Positions 46,899 to 55,892 of a stretch of 64,000 nt of DNA are shown piece by piece. A program made the translations under genes and the position numbers. The stretch is taken from contig NZ_NEVK01000003.1 in the NCBI RefSeq assembly GCF_002261265.1, forward strand, positions 558,001 through 622,000, written 5' to 3'. The notes under the pieces were generated by a model. That model saw nothing but the letters and a program-made list of their open reading frames with translations, ran no database searches and was not told where the DNA came from. This DNA comes from Bordetella genomosp. 7. GTDB lineage: Bacteria > Pseudomonadota > Gammaproteobacteria > Burkholderiales > Burkholderiaceae_B. Position 1 is the stretch's first letter; the number at the start of each line of letters is the position of its first letter.

Positions 46899-47990
46899 AT
46901 GAACGTCCGCGAATACTACGAACATGCCCTGGCCCAACGGGGCTACCAGTCCGATGCGGCGCAACGCCACGCAGTGGACCGGTTGCAGGCCTACTACGAC
47001 GACTGGGTCCGCTTCAAGTCGATGCGCTCGAACGCGCTCAAGAAGCTGTTGAACCGGCCGGACGTGCCGCGGGGCGTGTATTTGTGGGGCGGTGTCGGGC
47101 GGGGCAAGAGTTTCCTGATGGACGCCTTCTACGCCACGGTGCCGGTGGTACGCAAGACGCGGCTGCATTTTCACGAATTCATGCGCGGCGTGCATCGCGA
47201 GCTGGAAAGCGTCAAGGGCATGCAGGACCCGCTGGACGAGGTGGCACGCCGCGTCGCCAAGCGTTACCGGCTGATCTGCTTCGACGAATTCCATGTGTCG
47301 GACGTGGCCGACGCGATGATCCTGTATCGGCTGCTGCTCCGCCTGTTCGAGCTGGGCACGTCATTCGTCATGACATCGAACTACGAGCCGTCCACGCTGT
47401 ATCCGGACGGCCTGCATCGCGATCGCATCCTGCCCGCCATTGCGCTGATCGAAAAGCGCATGGACATCCTGAATGTCGATGCCGGCATCGATTACCGGCG
47501 CCGCACGCTGGAACACGTACAGTGCTACCACTCGCCTTTGGACGAGCAAGCCCGCCAGGCCCTGCAGCAGGCATTTGACCGGCTGGCCGACACGCCGCCG
47601 CAGGAGCCCCTGCTGCACATCGAGCATCGTGAGATCCGCGCCGTCGCCCTGGCGGGGTCGGTGGTGTGGTTCGACTTCGCCACCCTGTGCGGCGGGCCGC
47701 GATCGCAGAATGATTATCTGGAACTCGCCAACCGCTTCCACGCCGTGATTCTTTCCGATGTGCCGCGCATGGGCCCGCGGCAGGCGTCCGAGGCGCGTCG
47801 CTTTACCTGGCTGATCGACGTGTTCTACGACCACAAGATCAAGCTCATCATGTCGGCCGAATGCGAACCGGAAGAACTCTATACCGAGGGCGCGCTGGCC
47901 AATGAGTTTCATCGCACCGTGTCCCGTATCCTGGAGATGCAGTCGCGCGAATACCTGGACGAAGAGCGGCGCCTGACCGTCGGCCTGTAG
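46899..47990 (+). CDS. zapE: Cell division ATPase ZapE
   Basis: 363 residues of the AFG1/ZapE AAA-like family. Walker A GGVGRGKSFLMD (about 65), Walker B LICFDEFHVSDVADAMIL with the conserved DEFHV, and TSNYEPSTLYPDGLHRDRILPAI as sensor region. ZapE associates with FtsZ during constriction, particularly under low oxygen. ATG 46899 is used; a GTG 12 nt upstream is in frame. The 254-bp upstream gap is very GC-rich with CCCGGG-type repeats and no gene. Confidence 0.93.
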   Translation: MNVREYYEHALAQRGYQSDAAQRHAVDRLQAYYDDWVRFKSMRSNALKKLLNRPDVPRGVYLWGGVGRGKSFLMDAFYATVPVVRKTRLHFHEFMRGVHRELESVKGMQDPLDEVARRVAKRYRLICFDEFHVSDVADAMILYRLLLRLFELGTSFVMTSNYEPSTLYPDGLHRDRILPAIALIEKRMDILNVDAGIDYRRRTLEHVQCYHSPLDEQARQALQQAFDRLADTPPQEPLLHIEHREIRAVALAGSVVWFDFATLCGGPRSQNDYLELANRFHAVILSDVPRMGPRQASEARRFTWLIDVFYDHKIKLIMSAECEPEELYTEGALANEFHRTVSRILEMQSREYLDEERRLTVGL

Positions 47991-48033
47991 GCGGCGCCCG
48001 GGCAGGGCTCGAGGCGCGCTGGCGATAGAGATT

Positions 48034-48052
48034 GATAATAAGATTGGTTATC
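48034..48052. promoter_or_regulatory. Fur box upstream of the FecI-like sigma gene
   Basis: GATAATAAGATTGGTTATC matches the 19-bp Fur consensus GATAATGATAATCATTATC at 14 positions, and sits inside a larger inverted repeat (ATTGATAA / TTATCAAT, 48031-48055). It is 50 bp upstream of the sigma-factor start, in the only AT-rich stretch nearby, so iron repression of this cassette is very likely. Confidence 0.8.
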
Positions 48053-48101
48053 AATTACTATCTCGGTTTTGTGTTTCCAGCCGCCCGCCGTGAAAAGCTC
48101 T

Positions 48102-48614
48102 ATGTCTTGCGGGGCAGCCTCGCCCGCGCCGGTATCCGTGGATGCGCTCTATCGCGACCATCAGCCCTGGCTGTTGCGGTGGCTGCGCGGCAAGCTGGGC
48201 AGCCCCTTGCGCGCCGAAGACCTGACCCATGATGTGTTCGTGCGGATTCTTGCCGGCCGCAAGCAGGTGGACGCCGGCCAGGCCCGGCCATTGTTGCGCA
48301 CCATCGCGCACGGGCTGCTGGTGGACCACTATCGCCGCGTCGGGCTGGAGCAGGCGTACCTGGAGTACCTGAGCCGGCTGCCCGCGCCGCAGCAACCGTC
48401 GCCCGAATTGCGCGCAACGCTCGTTCAGCAAGTCATTGCGCTGGACCGCGCGCTGGCGCAGCTTCCCGACAAGGTGCGGCGCGCCTTCGTGCTGGCGCAG
48501 ATCGACGGATTGCCCTATGCCGACATCGCGCGCCGGCTGGGCGTATCGCTCAGTTCGGTGCAGCAATATATGACCCGCGCGTGGACGGCTTGCTATGCCT
48601 GCCTGGACGAGTGA
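48102..48614 (+). CDS. FecI-like ECF sigma factor
   Basis: 170 residues of the iron-starvation ECF sigma group. Region 2 (about 10-78: LYRDHQPWLLRWLRGKLGSPLRAEDLTHDVFVRIL) and region 4 (about 112-165: LAQLPDKVRRAFVLAQIDGLPYADIARRLGVSLSSVQQYMTRA) are complete. It should direct RNA polymerase to the receptor gene downstream once released by the FecR-like protein. ATG 48102 is chosen; in-frame GTG (48090) and TTG (48069) exist. Preceded by a Fur box and overlapping the fecR-like gene by 20 nt. Confidence 0.92.
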   Translation: MSCGAASPAPVSVDALYRDHQPWLLRWLRGKLGSPLRAEDLTHDVFVRILAGRKQVDAGQARPLLRTIAHGLLVDHYRRVGLEQAYLEYLSRLPAPQQPSPELRATLVQQVIALDRALAQLPDKVRRAFVLAQIDGLPYADIARRLGVSLSSVQQYMTRAWTACYACLDE

Positions 48615-49575
48615 CGCCGCGTCGCCGGACCCGGTGGCGCGCGAAGCCATCGCGTGGTGGGTCCGGCTGCAGTCGGGGCAGGGCGGCGCCGCGACAGAGC
48701 AGGCATGCCGCCGCTGGCGCGCAGCCGACCCGCGCCACGAACAGGCATGGAGCCGGCTGCAGCGCCTGTCGGGCATGCTGCGCGAGGTTCCTTCGGATCT
48801 TGCCCACGCGCATTTCATCCCGCCGCCGCGCTCGCGGCGCACCGTGCTCAAGGGGCTGGCCGGGCTGCTGGTGGCGACCGGTACGGGCGCAGCCGCTTAT
48901 GAATGGACGCCCTGGCAACGGTTGATATCCGACTACAGTACGCGCGTCGGCGAACGCAGGCGCGTGATGCTGCCCGGCGAGATCCGTCTTGATCTGGCCA
49001 GCGACAGCGCCGTATCGGTGCAGATGCTCGGCCAGCGCCGCCAACTGGCGTTGTTGCGCGGGCAAATGGGGGTGCGCGTGCCCGGGTCCGACGGGCTGCC
49101 GTCGCTGACGGTGCCCGCCAGCGACGGCGCCCGGGTGGTTGCCGAACACGCGCATTTCGGTATGCAGCGCGCCAGGGCAGGCGTGCGCATCGACGTGTAT
49201 GCAGGCAGCCTGCAGCTGATCGACGCCGATGGCGCTATCCGCACCCTGCGTGCCGGCACTGCGCTGTACCAGCAGCGGGGGGCGTGGCGCGATGCGCCGC
49301 CCGAGGCAGGGCAGGGCGCATGGGCCGACGGCATGCTCGTGGCCAACGGCGACCGGCTGGATTCGGTGCTGGCGCACTTGGCGCGCTATCGTCACGGCAG
49401 CCTGTCGGCCAGCCCCGATGTGGCCGACCTGGCCGTATCCGGCGTGTTTCCGCTGGATGATACCGATCGGGCGTTGACCATGCTGCAACAGAGCCTGCCG
49501 ATAAGCGTGGTGCGTTGGGGCGCGTGGCGTGTACGCGTCGAGCCCGCACACAGCGGCGGCAGGCGGCCGGCATGA
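48595..49575 (+). CDS. FecR-like anti-sigma / signal transducer
   Basis: 326 residues. N-terminal DUF4880-type cytoplasmic region (about 14-55: AREAIAWWVRLQSGQGGAATEQACRRWRAADPRHEQAWSRL) that holds the sigma factor, one membrane segment at about 85-103 preceded by SRRTVLKG, and a periplasmic FecR domain (about 115-215) followed by a C-terminal signalling domain that contacts the receptor STN domain. The RR pair before the helix resembles a Tat signal, common in FecR proteins. It overlaps the sigma gene by 20 nt. Confidence 0.92.
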   Translation: MPAWTSDAASPDPVAREAIAWWVRLQSGQGGAATEQACRRWRAADPRHEQAWSRLQRLSGMLREVPSDLAHAHFIPPPRSRRTVLKGLAGLLVATGTGAAAYEWTPWQRLISDYSTRVGERRRVMLPGEIRLDLASDSAVSVQMLGQRRQLALLRGQMGVRVPGSDGLPSLTVPASDGARVVAEHAHFGMQRARAGVRIDVYAGSLQLIDADGAIRTLRAGTALYQQRGAWRDAPPEAGQGAWADGMLVANGDRLDSVLAHLARYRHGSLSASPDVADLAVSGVFPLDDTDRALTMLQQSLPISVVRWGAWRVRVEPAHSGGRRPA

Positions 49576-49632
49576 GCAATTTGTTGCAATTTTTCCGGCG
49601 CCGCGGCTGCAGATTGTGTGCGCTCGTACGGA

Positions 49633-49667
49633 ATGACTCCTGCAACCCTTAACCTTGCAGGAGTCAT
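49633..49667 (+). promoter_or_regulatory. Perfect 13-bp inverted repeat over the receptor gene ribosome binding site
   Basis: Arms ATGACTCCTGCAA and TTGCAGGAGTCAT with a 9-nt loop. The right arm contains AGGAG, the only good Shine-Dalgarno sequence before the receptor coding region. A folded mRNA would hide it. There is no T-run, so simple termination is unlikely. Confidence 0.7.
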
Positions 49668-49704
49668 CGCCTTGTTCTTCCTAGCTTCTGTGCCCGCCGC
49701 TTCG

Positions 49705-52179
49705 ATGCGCGGCCGCACATTGCGGTTTCCCGTAACCGGCACGCTGCCCGCGCTGGTAGTGGCGCTGGCCGCCTGCGGGCTGGGCGCCCTGCCCACGCCG
49801 GCCATTGCACAACCCGCCACGGCGTCGGTGCGCCATTACGCGTTGCCCGGCGGGCCGCTGGGTGAGGTGCTGACAGCCTACGCGCGCCAGGCAGGCGTGC
49901 TGCTTTCATTCGACACGCGCATGGTGGCGGGGTTGAACTCGGCGGGGCTGCAGGGCAGTTACACCGTGGCCGCCGGCTTTGACGCCATTCTGCAGGGCTC
50001 GGGCCTGCAGGCCCGGCCGGGAGAAGGCGGCTGGGTGTTGCGGCGCCTGCCATCAACCGGAGGTACCGTCAGCCTGGCGCCGGTGCTCGTGCAAGGGCAG
50101 GGTGAAACCGGCACAGGCCAGACGTATGGCGTCGTGGCAGAAGTGACCCGGTCCGCGACCAAGACCGATACGCCGTTGCTGGAGACGCCGCAATCGGTGT
50201 CGGTGATCACGCAGAGCCAGATAGCCCAGCAGGGCGCCAACACCTTGAACCAGGTGCTGCGCTACACCCCTGGCGTGGCAGTAGAGACCCGCGGCGCAAC
50301 CGCCACGCGCCTGGACCAGTTCACCATTCGCGGGTTTTCGGCCACCACTTATCTGGACGGCTTGCGCGTGTTTGGCGGACGCGATGCGTTGCCGCAGGTC
50401 GATGCGTACCGGCTGGAGCGCGTGGACGTGCTGAAGGGCCCGTCGTCCGTCGTTTACGGCCAGGGCGGACCGGGCGGCGTGGTCAACCAGATCAGCAAGC
50501 GCCCCGTTGATGGCCAGATCAATGAAGTGGGCGTGGAGTTCGGCACGAATTCACTGCTGCGCGGCATGGCGGATGTGGGCGGCCGGCTCGATGACGAAGG
50601 CAAGTTCCTGTACCGCATCGTCGGCGCGGGCTATAAATCCGACGGGCAGCAGCATTTCACCAAAGAGCGGCGCTATTACGTGTCGCCGTCGTTCACGTAC
50701 CAGCCATCGGCGGATACGCGTCTTACGGTGCTGACGCACTTCCAGCACGATCCCGACATGGGCGCGTATGGCTCGCTGCCCGCAATGGGCACGGTATACG
50801 AGCTGCCCGACGGCAGCCGCTTTTCGCGCAGCTTCTACGACGGCGACAAGGGCTTCGAACGCAGCGACCGAAAACACTATTCGTTAGGCTACGACATCGA
50901 GCACCGCTTCAACGACACGTTCAAGGCAAGCCAGAATTTCCGCTACGTGAACGCCGATGCAAAGTACCGCAGCATCTACAACAGCGCCTGGGCCGACCCG
51001 GGGGTGTACCGCTATCTGCAGCGCGGCATGATAGGCACCGACGTGGAGTTCGAGGCGCTGACGCTGGACAACAACGTGCAGGCCGATTTCAACACCGGCC
51101 CGTTCGCCCACAAGCTGCTGCTGGGCTTTGACTACCAGCACATCCGCACCGACACGAAGTCGGCATCGCGCTGGGGCGTGTCTGATTTCAACCTGGATAC
51201 CTGGGATCCGGATTACGACATGGGGTACGAGTTGCCCCCCTTTACCACCGACCAGCGGCAGAAGCAGTACCAGACCGGCCTGTATCTGCAAGACCAGATC
51301 AAGCTGGGCGGCCTGTCGGTGTTGCTGGGCGGGCGCTACGATTGGGCCCGCACCACGTCCGACAGCACCAACCTGGCCACTGGCGTGCGCACGCACTCTC
51401 CGCAGCGCGCGCAGGCGTTCACCGGGCGCGCGGGCTTGCTGTATCTGTTCGACAATGGCGTGGCGCCGTACTTCAGCTATTCGGAATCGTTCGAACCGCA
51501 AAGCGGCACGGGCTGGAACAACCAGCCGTTCGATCCGGTCGAGGGCGAGCAATACGAACTTGGCGTGAAGTACGAGCCGCCCGGGTCCCGCACGCTGCTG
51601 ACCGCCGCCGTGTTCGACCTGCGCCGCAAGAATCTCACCACCACCGATCCTGATCCCACGCATATCTGCGGGGGCGGGCGTTGCAGCATCCAGGCCGGCG
51701 AGGTGCGCACGCGGGGCCTGGAACTCGAGGCCAAGAGCGAGCCCATCGACGGGCTGAGCGTGATCGCATCGTACAGCTGGCTGCACAACGTGTATTCCAA
51801 AGACAACCCCAATGCGGCCGGCATCAGCCTCAAGGGCTCGCAGCCGGTGGCCGTGCCCAAGCACCAGGCGTCGGCGTGGGTGCGCTACGAGCTGCAGCGC
51901 GGGCCGCTGGCGGGCCTGGGCATGGGCGCGGGCGTGCGCTATCTGGGCGAAACCTGGGGCGATGCGGCCAACACGTTCCGCGTGCCCGGCGCGACCTTGT
52001 TCGACCTGGGCCTGGATTACGACCTGGGGCGCAATCAACCTGCCTTGAAGGGCTGGCAGGTCAGTCTCAATGTGGCAAACCTGTTCGACAAGCGCTATGT
52101 GGCCTCGTGCATTGACGAGAACTGGTGCTGGTATGGCTACGCGCGTACTGTGAAGGCCGCAGTGCGTTATCGCTGGTAG
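49705..52179 (+). CDS. TonB-dependent siderophore receptor with STN signalling domain
   Basis: 824 residues from ATG 49705. Signal peptide with cleavage expected after PTPAIA-Q (about residue 34); STN secretin/TonB-type signalling domain at about 40-105 (HYALPGGPLGEVLTAYARQAGVLLSFD); plug domain from about 140 (TPQSVSVITQSQI, TIRGFSATTYLDGLRV, VLKGPSSVVYGQGGPGGVVNQISKRP); then the 22-strand barrel ending in VRYRW with C-terminal aromatic. Plug sequence is of the FpvA/FoxA ferric-siderophore type. In-frame alternatives exist upstream, including a TTG at 49672 placed 8 nt after AGGAG. Induced through the FecIR pair just upstream. Ligand unknown. Confidence 0.95.
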   Translation: MRGRTLRFPVTGTLPALVVALAACGLGALPTPAIAQPATASVRHYALPGGPLGEVLTAYARQAGVLLSFDTRMVAGLNSAGLQGSYTVAAGFDAILQGSGLQARPGEGGWVLRRLPSTGGTVSLAPVLVQGQGETGTGQTYGVVAEVTRSATKTDTPLLETPQSVSVITQSQIAQQGANTLNQVLRYTPGVAVETRGATATRLDQFTIRGFSATTYLDGLRVFGGRDALPQVDAYRLERVDVLKGPSSVVYGQGGPGGVVNQISKRPVDGQINEVGVEFGTNSLLRGMADVGGRLDDEGKFLYRIVGAGYKSDGQQHFTKERRYYVSPSFTYQPSADTRLTVLTHFQHDPDMGAYGSLPAMGTVYELPDGSRFSRSFYDGDKGFERSDRKHYSLGYDIEHRFNDTFKASQNFRYVNADAKYRSIYNSAWADPGVYRYLQRGMIGTDVEFEALTLDNNVQADFNTGPFAHKLLLGFDYQHIRTDTKSASRWGVSDFNLDTWDPDYDMGYELPPFTTDQRQKQYQTGLYLQDQIKLGGLSVLLGGRYDWARTTSDSTNLATGVRTHSPQRAQAFTGRAGLLYLFDNGVAPYFSYSESFEPQSGTGWNNQPFDPVEGEQYELGVKYEPPGSRTLLTAAVFDLRRKNLTTTDPDPTHICGGGRCSIQAGEVRTRGLELEAKSEPIDGLSVIASYSWLHNVYSKDNPNAAGISLKGSQPVAVPKHQASAWVRYELQRGPLAGLGMGAGVRYLGETWGDAANTFRVPGATLFDLGLDYDLGRNQPALKGWQVSLNVANLFDKRYVASCIDENWCWYGYARTVKAAVRYRW

Positions 52180-52201
52180 GGCATATGACGCGAGATCCGC
52201 T

Positions 52202-52507
52202 GTGAGACCAGAGCCCGGCGCCAATCTGGCGCGCTACCGGTGGGCCGTTGCATCCCGTACGGCCGCCGCCGTGCTGGGAGGCTACGCACTGGCCTCGGCC
52301 ATGGCCGGGTGCCTGGCGGTGTGGTTGCCGATGGCGCGCGCCGATGCGGTGATCACCGGCATGCTGGTGGCATTTGTGGCGTATGCCGCGGGTGTCATCT
52401 GGGTGTACGTTGCCCGCAATGCATGGCGCGCCTGGCTGGGCATGCTGGGGCCCGCGGCCCTGCTTGCGGCGCTGTGCTGGCTTGGCCGGCTGACGGGAGC
52501 GGCATGA
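52202..52507 (+). CDS. DUF3649 membrane protein, iron-uptake cassette
   Basis: 101 residues with a GTG start and three hydrophobic segments (RTAAAVLGGYALASAMAGCLAVWLP; AVITGMLVAFVAYAAGVIWVYVA; AWLGMLGPAALLAALCWLG). This matches the DUF3649 pattern that recurs between TonB-dependent receptors and PepSY membrane proteins. Its biochemical role is unknown; it may partner the PepSY protein. The stop codon lies in the first copy of a 14-bp tandem duplication (52495-52522), the second copy supplying the next gene's start. Confidence 0.8.
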   Translation: MRPEPGANLARYRWAVASRTAAAVLGGYALASAMAGCLAVWLPMARADAVITGMLVAFVAYAAGVIWVYVARNAWRAWLGMLGPAALLAALCWLGRLTGAA

Positions 52508-52522
52508 TGGGAGCGGCATGAT
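52495..52522. repeat. 14-bp tandem duplication at a gene junction
   Basis: GGGAGCGGCATGAT occurs twice without a gap. Copy one carries the DUF3649 TGA stop; copy two carries a GGAG and the ATG-ATG start of the PepSY gene. Confidence 0.85.
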
Positions 52523-54152
52523 GGGCCGGCATGACGCAACAGCGCGACGCATCACCGAGCCGGCGGAAAGCCTGCGGCAGGCCATGGCGTGGCTGCATAC
52601 CTGGGCGGGACTGATTTTCGGCTGGATATTGTTTGCCATGTTCCTGACCGGCACCTTGGCATTCTTCCGCCCGGAAATCACTCATTGGATGCAGCCCGAA
52701 ACGCCGGCGCGCCCGGACACGGTGTCCGCGGCGCGCGCGGCCGATGTTGCGCAGCAGTATCTGCAGCAGCATGCCGCCGGTGCGGCGCGCTGGTTCATCA
52801 CCTTGCCCACGGCACGCGAGCCGCTGTTGGGGCTGGGGTACCAAGTGCCCCGACCGGCGCCGGGCGAACGCGGCTTCAAGCGCGTCAGGCTCGATCCCGC
52901 CACGGGCCAGGTCGTGCAGGCCCGCGAGACGCGCGGCGGCGATTTCTTCTACCGCTTTCACTTCGAACTGGAAATGGCGCATCCGTGGGGGCGCTGGCTG
53001 GCCAGCGTCGCGGGCATGTTCATGCTTGTGGCCATTATCAGCGGCGTCATCACGCACAAGAAAATCTTCGCCGATTTCTTTACTTTCCGGCCGCGCAAAG
53101 GGGGGCAGCGAGCCTGGATGGATGGCCACAATGCGCTGTCGGTGCTGGGCCTGCCGTTTCACCTGATGATTACCTTCAGCGGGCTGGTGATCTTCATGGC
53201 GATGCTGTTGCCCGCTGGCATTGCGGCGGTGTACGAGAACCCCCGCGCCTTCACCGATGACATGTTCCCTGCGTTTGCCGCCGCGCGTGCGTCGGAGGCG
53301 AGCGCGCCGCTGGTGGATCTGGGGTCGCTGGTCACGCGCGCGCAGGCAGAGTGGCGGGGCGGCGAGGCAGGGCAGCTTGTGGTTGCCCAGCCCGGCAAGC
53401 AAGGCGCGGTGGTGTCGATCAGCCGGGCGTCCGGCGAACGCATCACGTATGCGCGCAGCGCGCCCAGCCTGCGTTATGACGGCAATGACGGCCGCCTGTT
53501 GGCGCGCCACGACGCCGACAGCGCTGCCCGCATCACGGCCGGCACGCTGATCGGATTGCACTTGGGCCTGTTTGCCGAGCCGTTGCTGCGCTGGCTGTAT
53601 TTTCTGGTCAGCCTGGCGGGCACGGCCATGGTGGGCACCGGCCTGGCGCTGTGGGTCGCCAAGCGGCGCCAGAAAGCCGGCGGCGCCACCCCGCAGGCGT
53701 TCTCGCTGCGGCTGGTCGACGCCTTGAACGCGGGCACCATCGCCGGGCTGTGCGTTGCGGTGGCGGCTTACTTCTGGGCCAATCGGCTACTGCCCGCCGG
53801 GCTTGCCGGACGCGCCGCATGGGAAACGCGCGCCTTCTTCCTGGCATGGGCGCTGTGCTTCATCTATGCCTTCCTGAAACCTGCGCGCAGGTGGCCGGAT
53901 CTGCTGGCGCTGGCCGCCGGGCTGGCTGCATTGTTGCCGGCCGTCAATGGCATGACGACCGCGCGGCACCTGGGCGTGTCGCTGCCGGCCGGCGACTGGA
54001 TCATGGCGGGGTTCGATCTGGCCGCGCTTGCCGCGGCTGGCCTGCTGGCGTGGATGTGGCGCAAGGCGCGTCCGCTGCGCCAGCGCGCTGCACCGCGCGC
54101 CGCGTTACGGCCGGCGCGGCATCCCTCCACCCGAACGGGAGTCAGCCCATGA
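52518..54152 (+). CDS. PepSY-associated TM protein (FoxB/PiuB family)
   Basis: 544 residues. It begins with the family block LHTWAGLIFGWILFAMFLTGTLAFFRPEI, contains two PepSY-type periplasmic regions and DGHNALSVLGLPFHLMITFSGLVIFM with conserved histidines, then LIGLHLGLFAEPLLRWLYFLVSLAGTAMVGTGLALWV and three more helices. Proteins of this family next to siderophore receptors are thought to be heme-containing inner-membrane reductases that release iron from ferric siderophores in the periplasm (for example P. aeruginosa FoxB). The two ATG codons at its start derive from the tandem duplication. Overlaps DUF3325. Confidence 0.88.
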   Translation: MMGRHDATARRITEPAESLRQAMAWLHTWAGLIFGWILFAMFLTGTLAFFRPEITHWMQPETPARPDTVSAARAADVAQQYLQQHAAGAARWFITLPTAREPLLGLGYQVPRPAPGERGFKRVRLDPATGQVVQARETRGGDFFYRFHFELEMAHPWGRWLASVAGMFMLVAIISGVITHKKIFADFFTFRPRKGGQRAWMDGHNALSVLGLPFHLMITFSGLVIFMAMLLPAGIAAVYENPRAFTDDMFPAFAAARASEASAPLVDLGSLVTRAQAEWRGGEAGQLVVAQPGKQGAVVSISRASGERITYARSAPSLRYDGNDGRLLARHDADSAARITAGTLIGLHLGLFAEPLLRWLYFLVSLAGTAMVGTGLALWVAKRRQKAGGATPQAFSLRLVDALNAGTIAGLCVAVAAYFWANRLLPAGLAGRAAWETRAFFLAWALCFIYAFLKPARRWPDLLALAAGLAALLPAVNGMTTARHLGVSLPAGDWIMAGFDLAALAAAGLLAWMWRKARPLRQRAAPRAALRPARHPSTRTGVSP

Positions 54153-54475
54153 TGAGCGTTGCCGCTTTCTGCCTGGCCTATGCGGGCTTTGCCGCACTGT
54201 GCCTGGGCATGGACCGTCACTATGAGACGGTGTTCGAGCGCGCCTTGCCGCGCCTGCATCGGACCACTTTGCGCGCCGCCGGCTGGGCTGCGCTGGCCCT
54301 GTCGCTGTGGGCGACGGCGGCGGTGTGGGGCTGGCGCTACGGCGTGGTCGAATGGATCGGCATTCTGACCATCGCCGGACTGCTGTTGATCTGGCTTGTG
54401 GCATACCGGCCGGCGGCGGCCCTGGCCGCCGGCGGCGCGTGCGCGCTGGCCGCGCCCATGCTGGCCTTGCTATAA
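54149..54475 (+). CDS. DUF3325 membrane protein, iron-uptake cassette
   Basis: 108 residues with three hydrophobic segments and the DUF3325 pattern [44 protein letters not shown] and [24 protein letters not shown]. It overlaps the PepSY gene stop by 4 nt (ATGATGA). DUF3649, PepSY and DUF3325 proteins travel together; this one closes the cassette. Function unknown beyond that association. Confidence 0.82.
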   Translation: MMSVAAFCLAYAGFAALCLGMDRHYETVFERALPRLHRTTLRAAGWAALALSLWATAAVWGWRYGVVEWIGILTIAGLLLIWLVAYRPAAALAAGGACALAAPMLALL

Positions 54476-54545
54476 GGCGGCACGGCCAGCTCCGCCGCAG
54501 GACGCGCTACACTGCGGAATTCTTCGCAACCACTGCAGTCGCTCC

Positions 54546-55892
54546 ATGAGTACCCGCGTTCTCACAGGCATCACCACGTCCGGCACCCCGCATCTTGGCA
54601 ACTACGCCGGGGCCATACGTCCGGCCATCGCTGCCAGCCAGCAGCCCGGCATCGACGCGTTTTATTTCATGGCCGACTACCACGCGCTGATCAAGTGCGA
54701 CGATCCGGCCCGCGTGGCGCGTTCGCGGCTGGAAATCGCCGCCACCTGGCTGGCCGGCGGCCTGGACCCGGAAAGGGTCACGTTCTACCGTCAGTCGGAC
54801 GTGCCCGAGATCCCCGAATTGTGCTGGCTGCTGACCTGCGTCACCGCCAAGGGGCTGATGAACCGCGCACACGCCTACAAGGCGGCGGTCGACCAGAACA
54901 ATGCCAAGGGGGTAGAGCCCGACGACGGCATCAATATGGGGCTGTTCTCGTATCCCATCCTGATGGCCGCCGACATCCTGATGTTCAACGCGCACAAGGT
55001 GCCCGTCGGACGCGACCAGATCCAGCACCTGGAAATGGCGCGCGACATCGCCCAGCGCTTCAACCATCTGTATGGGCGCGAGTATTTCGTGCTGCCCGAA
55101 GTGGTCATTGAAGAACAGGTCGCGACCCTGCCCGGCCTGGATGGCCGCAAAATGTCCAAGAGCTACAACAACACGATTCCGTTGTTCGAAGGCGGCAGCA
55201 AGGCGTTGCGCGCCGCGGTGATGCGCATCGTGACCGATTCGCGCGAGCCGGGCGAACCGAAGGATGCGGACGCCTCGCACCTGTACACCATCTACCGCGC
55301 CTTCGCGACGCCGGAAGAGTCCGCCGCGTTCCGTACGCAGCTGGAAACCGGCCTGGGCTGGGGCGATGCCAAGCAGGCCCTGTATGACCGCCTGGAGGGC
55401 GTTCTAGCTCCCATGCGCGAGCGGTACCAGGACTTGATGGCCAACCCCGGCCGCATCGAAGATATTCTGCAGGCCGGAGCGCTGAAGGCGCGCAAGCTGG
55501 CCGTGCCGTTCATGCAAGAACTGCGCGAGGCAGTGGGCTTGCGCGCGCCCGCGCCGGCGGCGGCCAAGCCGTCTGCCAAAAAGGCGGGCAAGGCGGCGCG
55601 CTTTGTCAGCTTCCGTGATGATGACGGCGCGTTCCGGTTCCGTCTGCTGGCCGCCGACGGCCAGGAACTGCTGCGCTCGCAGGGCTACGCCAACCCCAAG
55701 GATGCGGGCGCCTCGCTGCAACGCCTGCAGGCAGGCGACGCCGCCGGCATGTTGCAGGCAGACGGCCTGACGTATGCGGCGATAGTGGATGGCGCGGCGG
55801 TGGCGCACGGCCCCGCGGCCCACAACCCCGAACAGCGCGACGCCCTTATGGCGCAGGCCCGCGAGGCGCTGGCCGCGCTGGCAGGGCGCTAA
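54546..55892 (+). CDS. trpS: Tryptophanyl-tRNA synthetase with extra C-terminal domain
   Basis: 448 residues. The first ~340 are class Ic TrpS: HIGH-type [19 protein letters not shown]-type [13 protein letters not shown], and [20 protein letters not shown]. Standard bacterial TrpS stops near residue 335. After an Ala/Pro/Lys linker ([14 protein letters not shown]) there is a ~90-residue tail whose [35 protein letters not shown] resembles a YegP/DUF1508 repeat. The tail is intact and in frame, so this looks like a real fusion. The stop overlaps the convergent hypothetical gene by 4 nt. Confidence 0.95.
   Translation: MSTRVLTGITTSGTPHLGNYAGAIRPAIAASQQPGIDAFYFMADYHALIKCDDPARVARSRLEIAATWLAGGLDPERVTFYRQSDVPEIPELCWLLTCVTAKGLMNRAHAYKAAVDQNNAKGVEPDDGINMGLFSYPILMAADILMFNAHKVPVGRDQIQHLEMARDIAQRFNHLYGREYFVLPEVVIEEQVATLPGLDGRKMSKSYNNTIPLFEGGSKALRAAVMRIVTDSREPGEPKDADASHLYTIYRAFATPEESAAFRTQLETGLGWGDAKQALYDRLEGVLAPMRERYQDLMANPGRIEDILQAGALKARKLAVPFMQELREAVGLRAPAPAAAKPSAKKAGKAARFVSFRDDDGAFRFRLLAADGQELLRSQGYANPKDAGASLQRLQAGDAAGMLQADGLTYAAIVDGAAVAHGPAAHNPEQRDALMAQAREALAALAGR

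Noticed and set aside
48069-48101. Earlier TTG or GTG start for the FecI-like sigma factor
   Set aside because: These add residues without family similarity; ATG 48102 gives the normal length.
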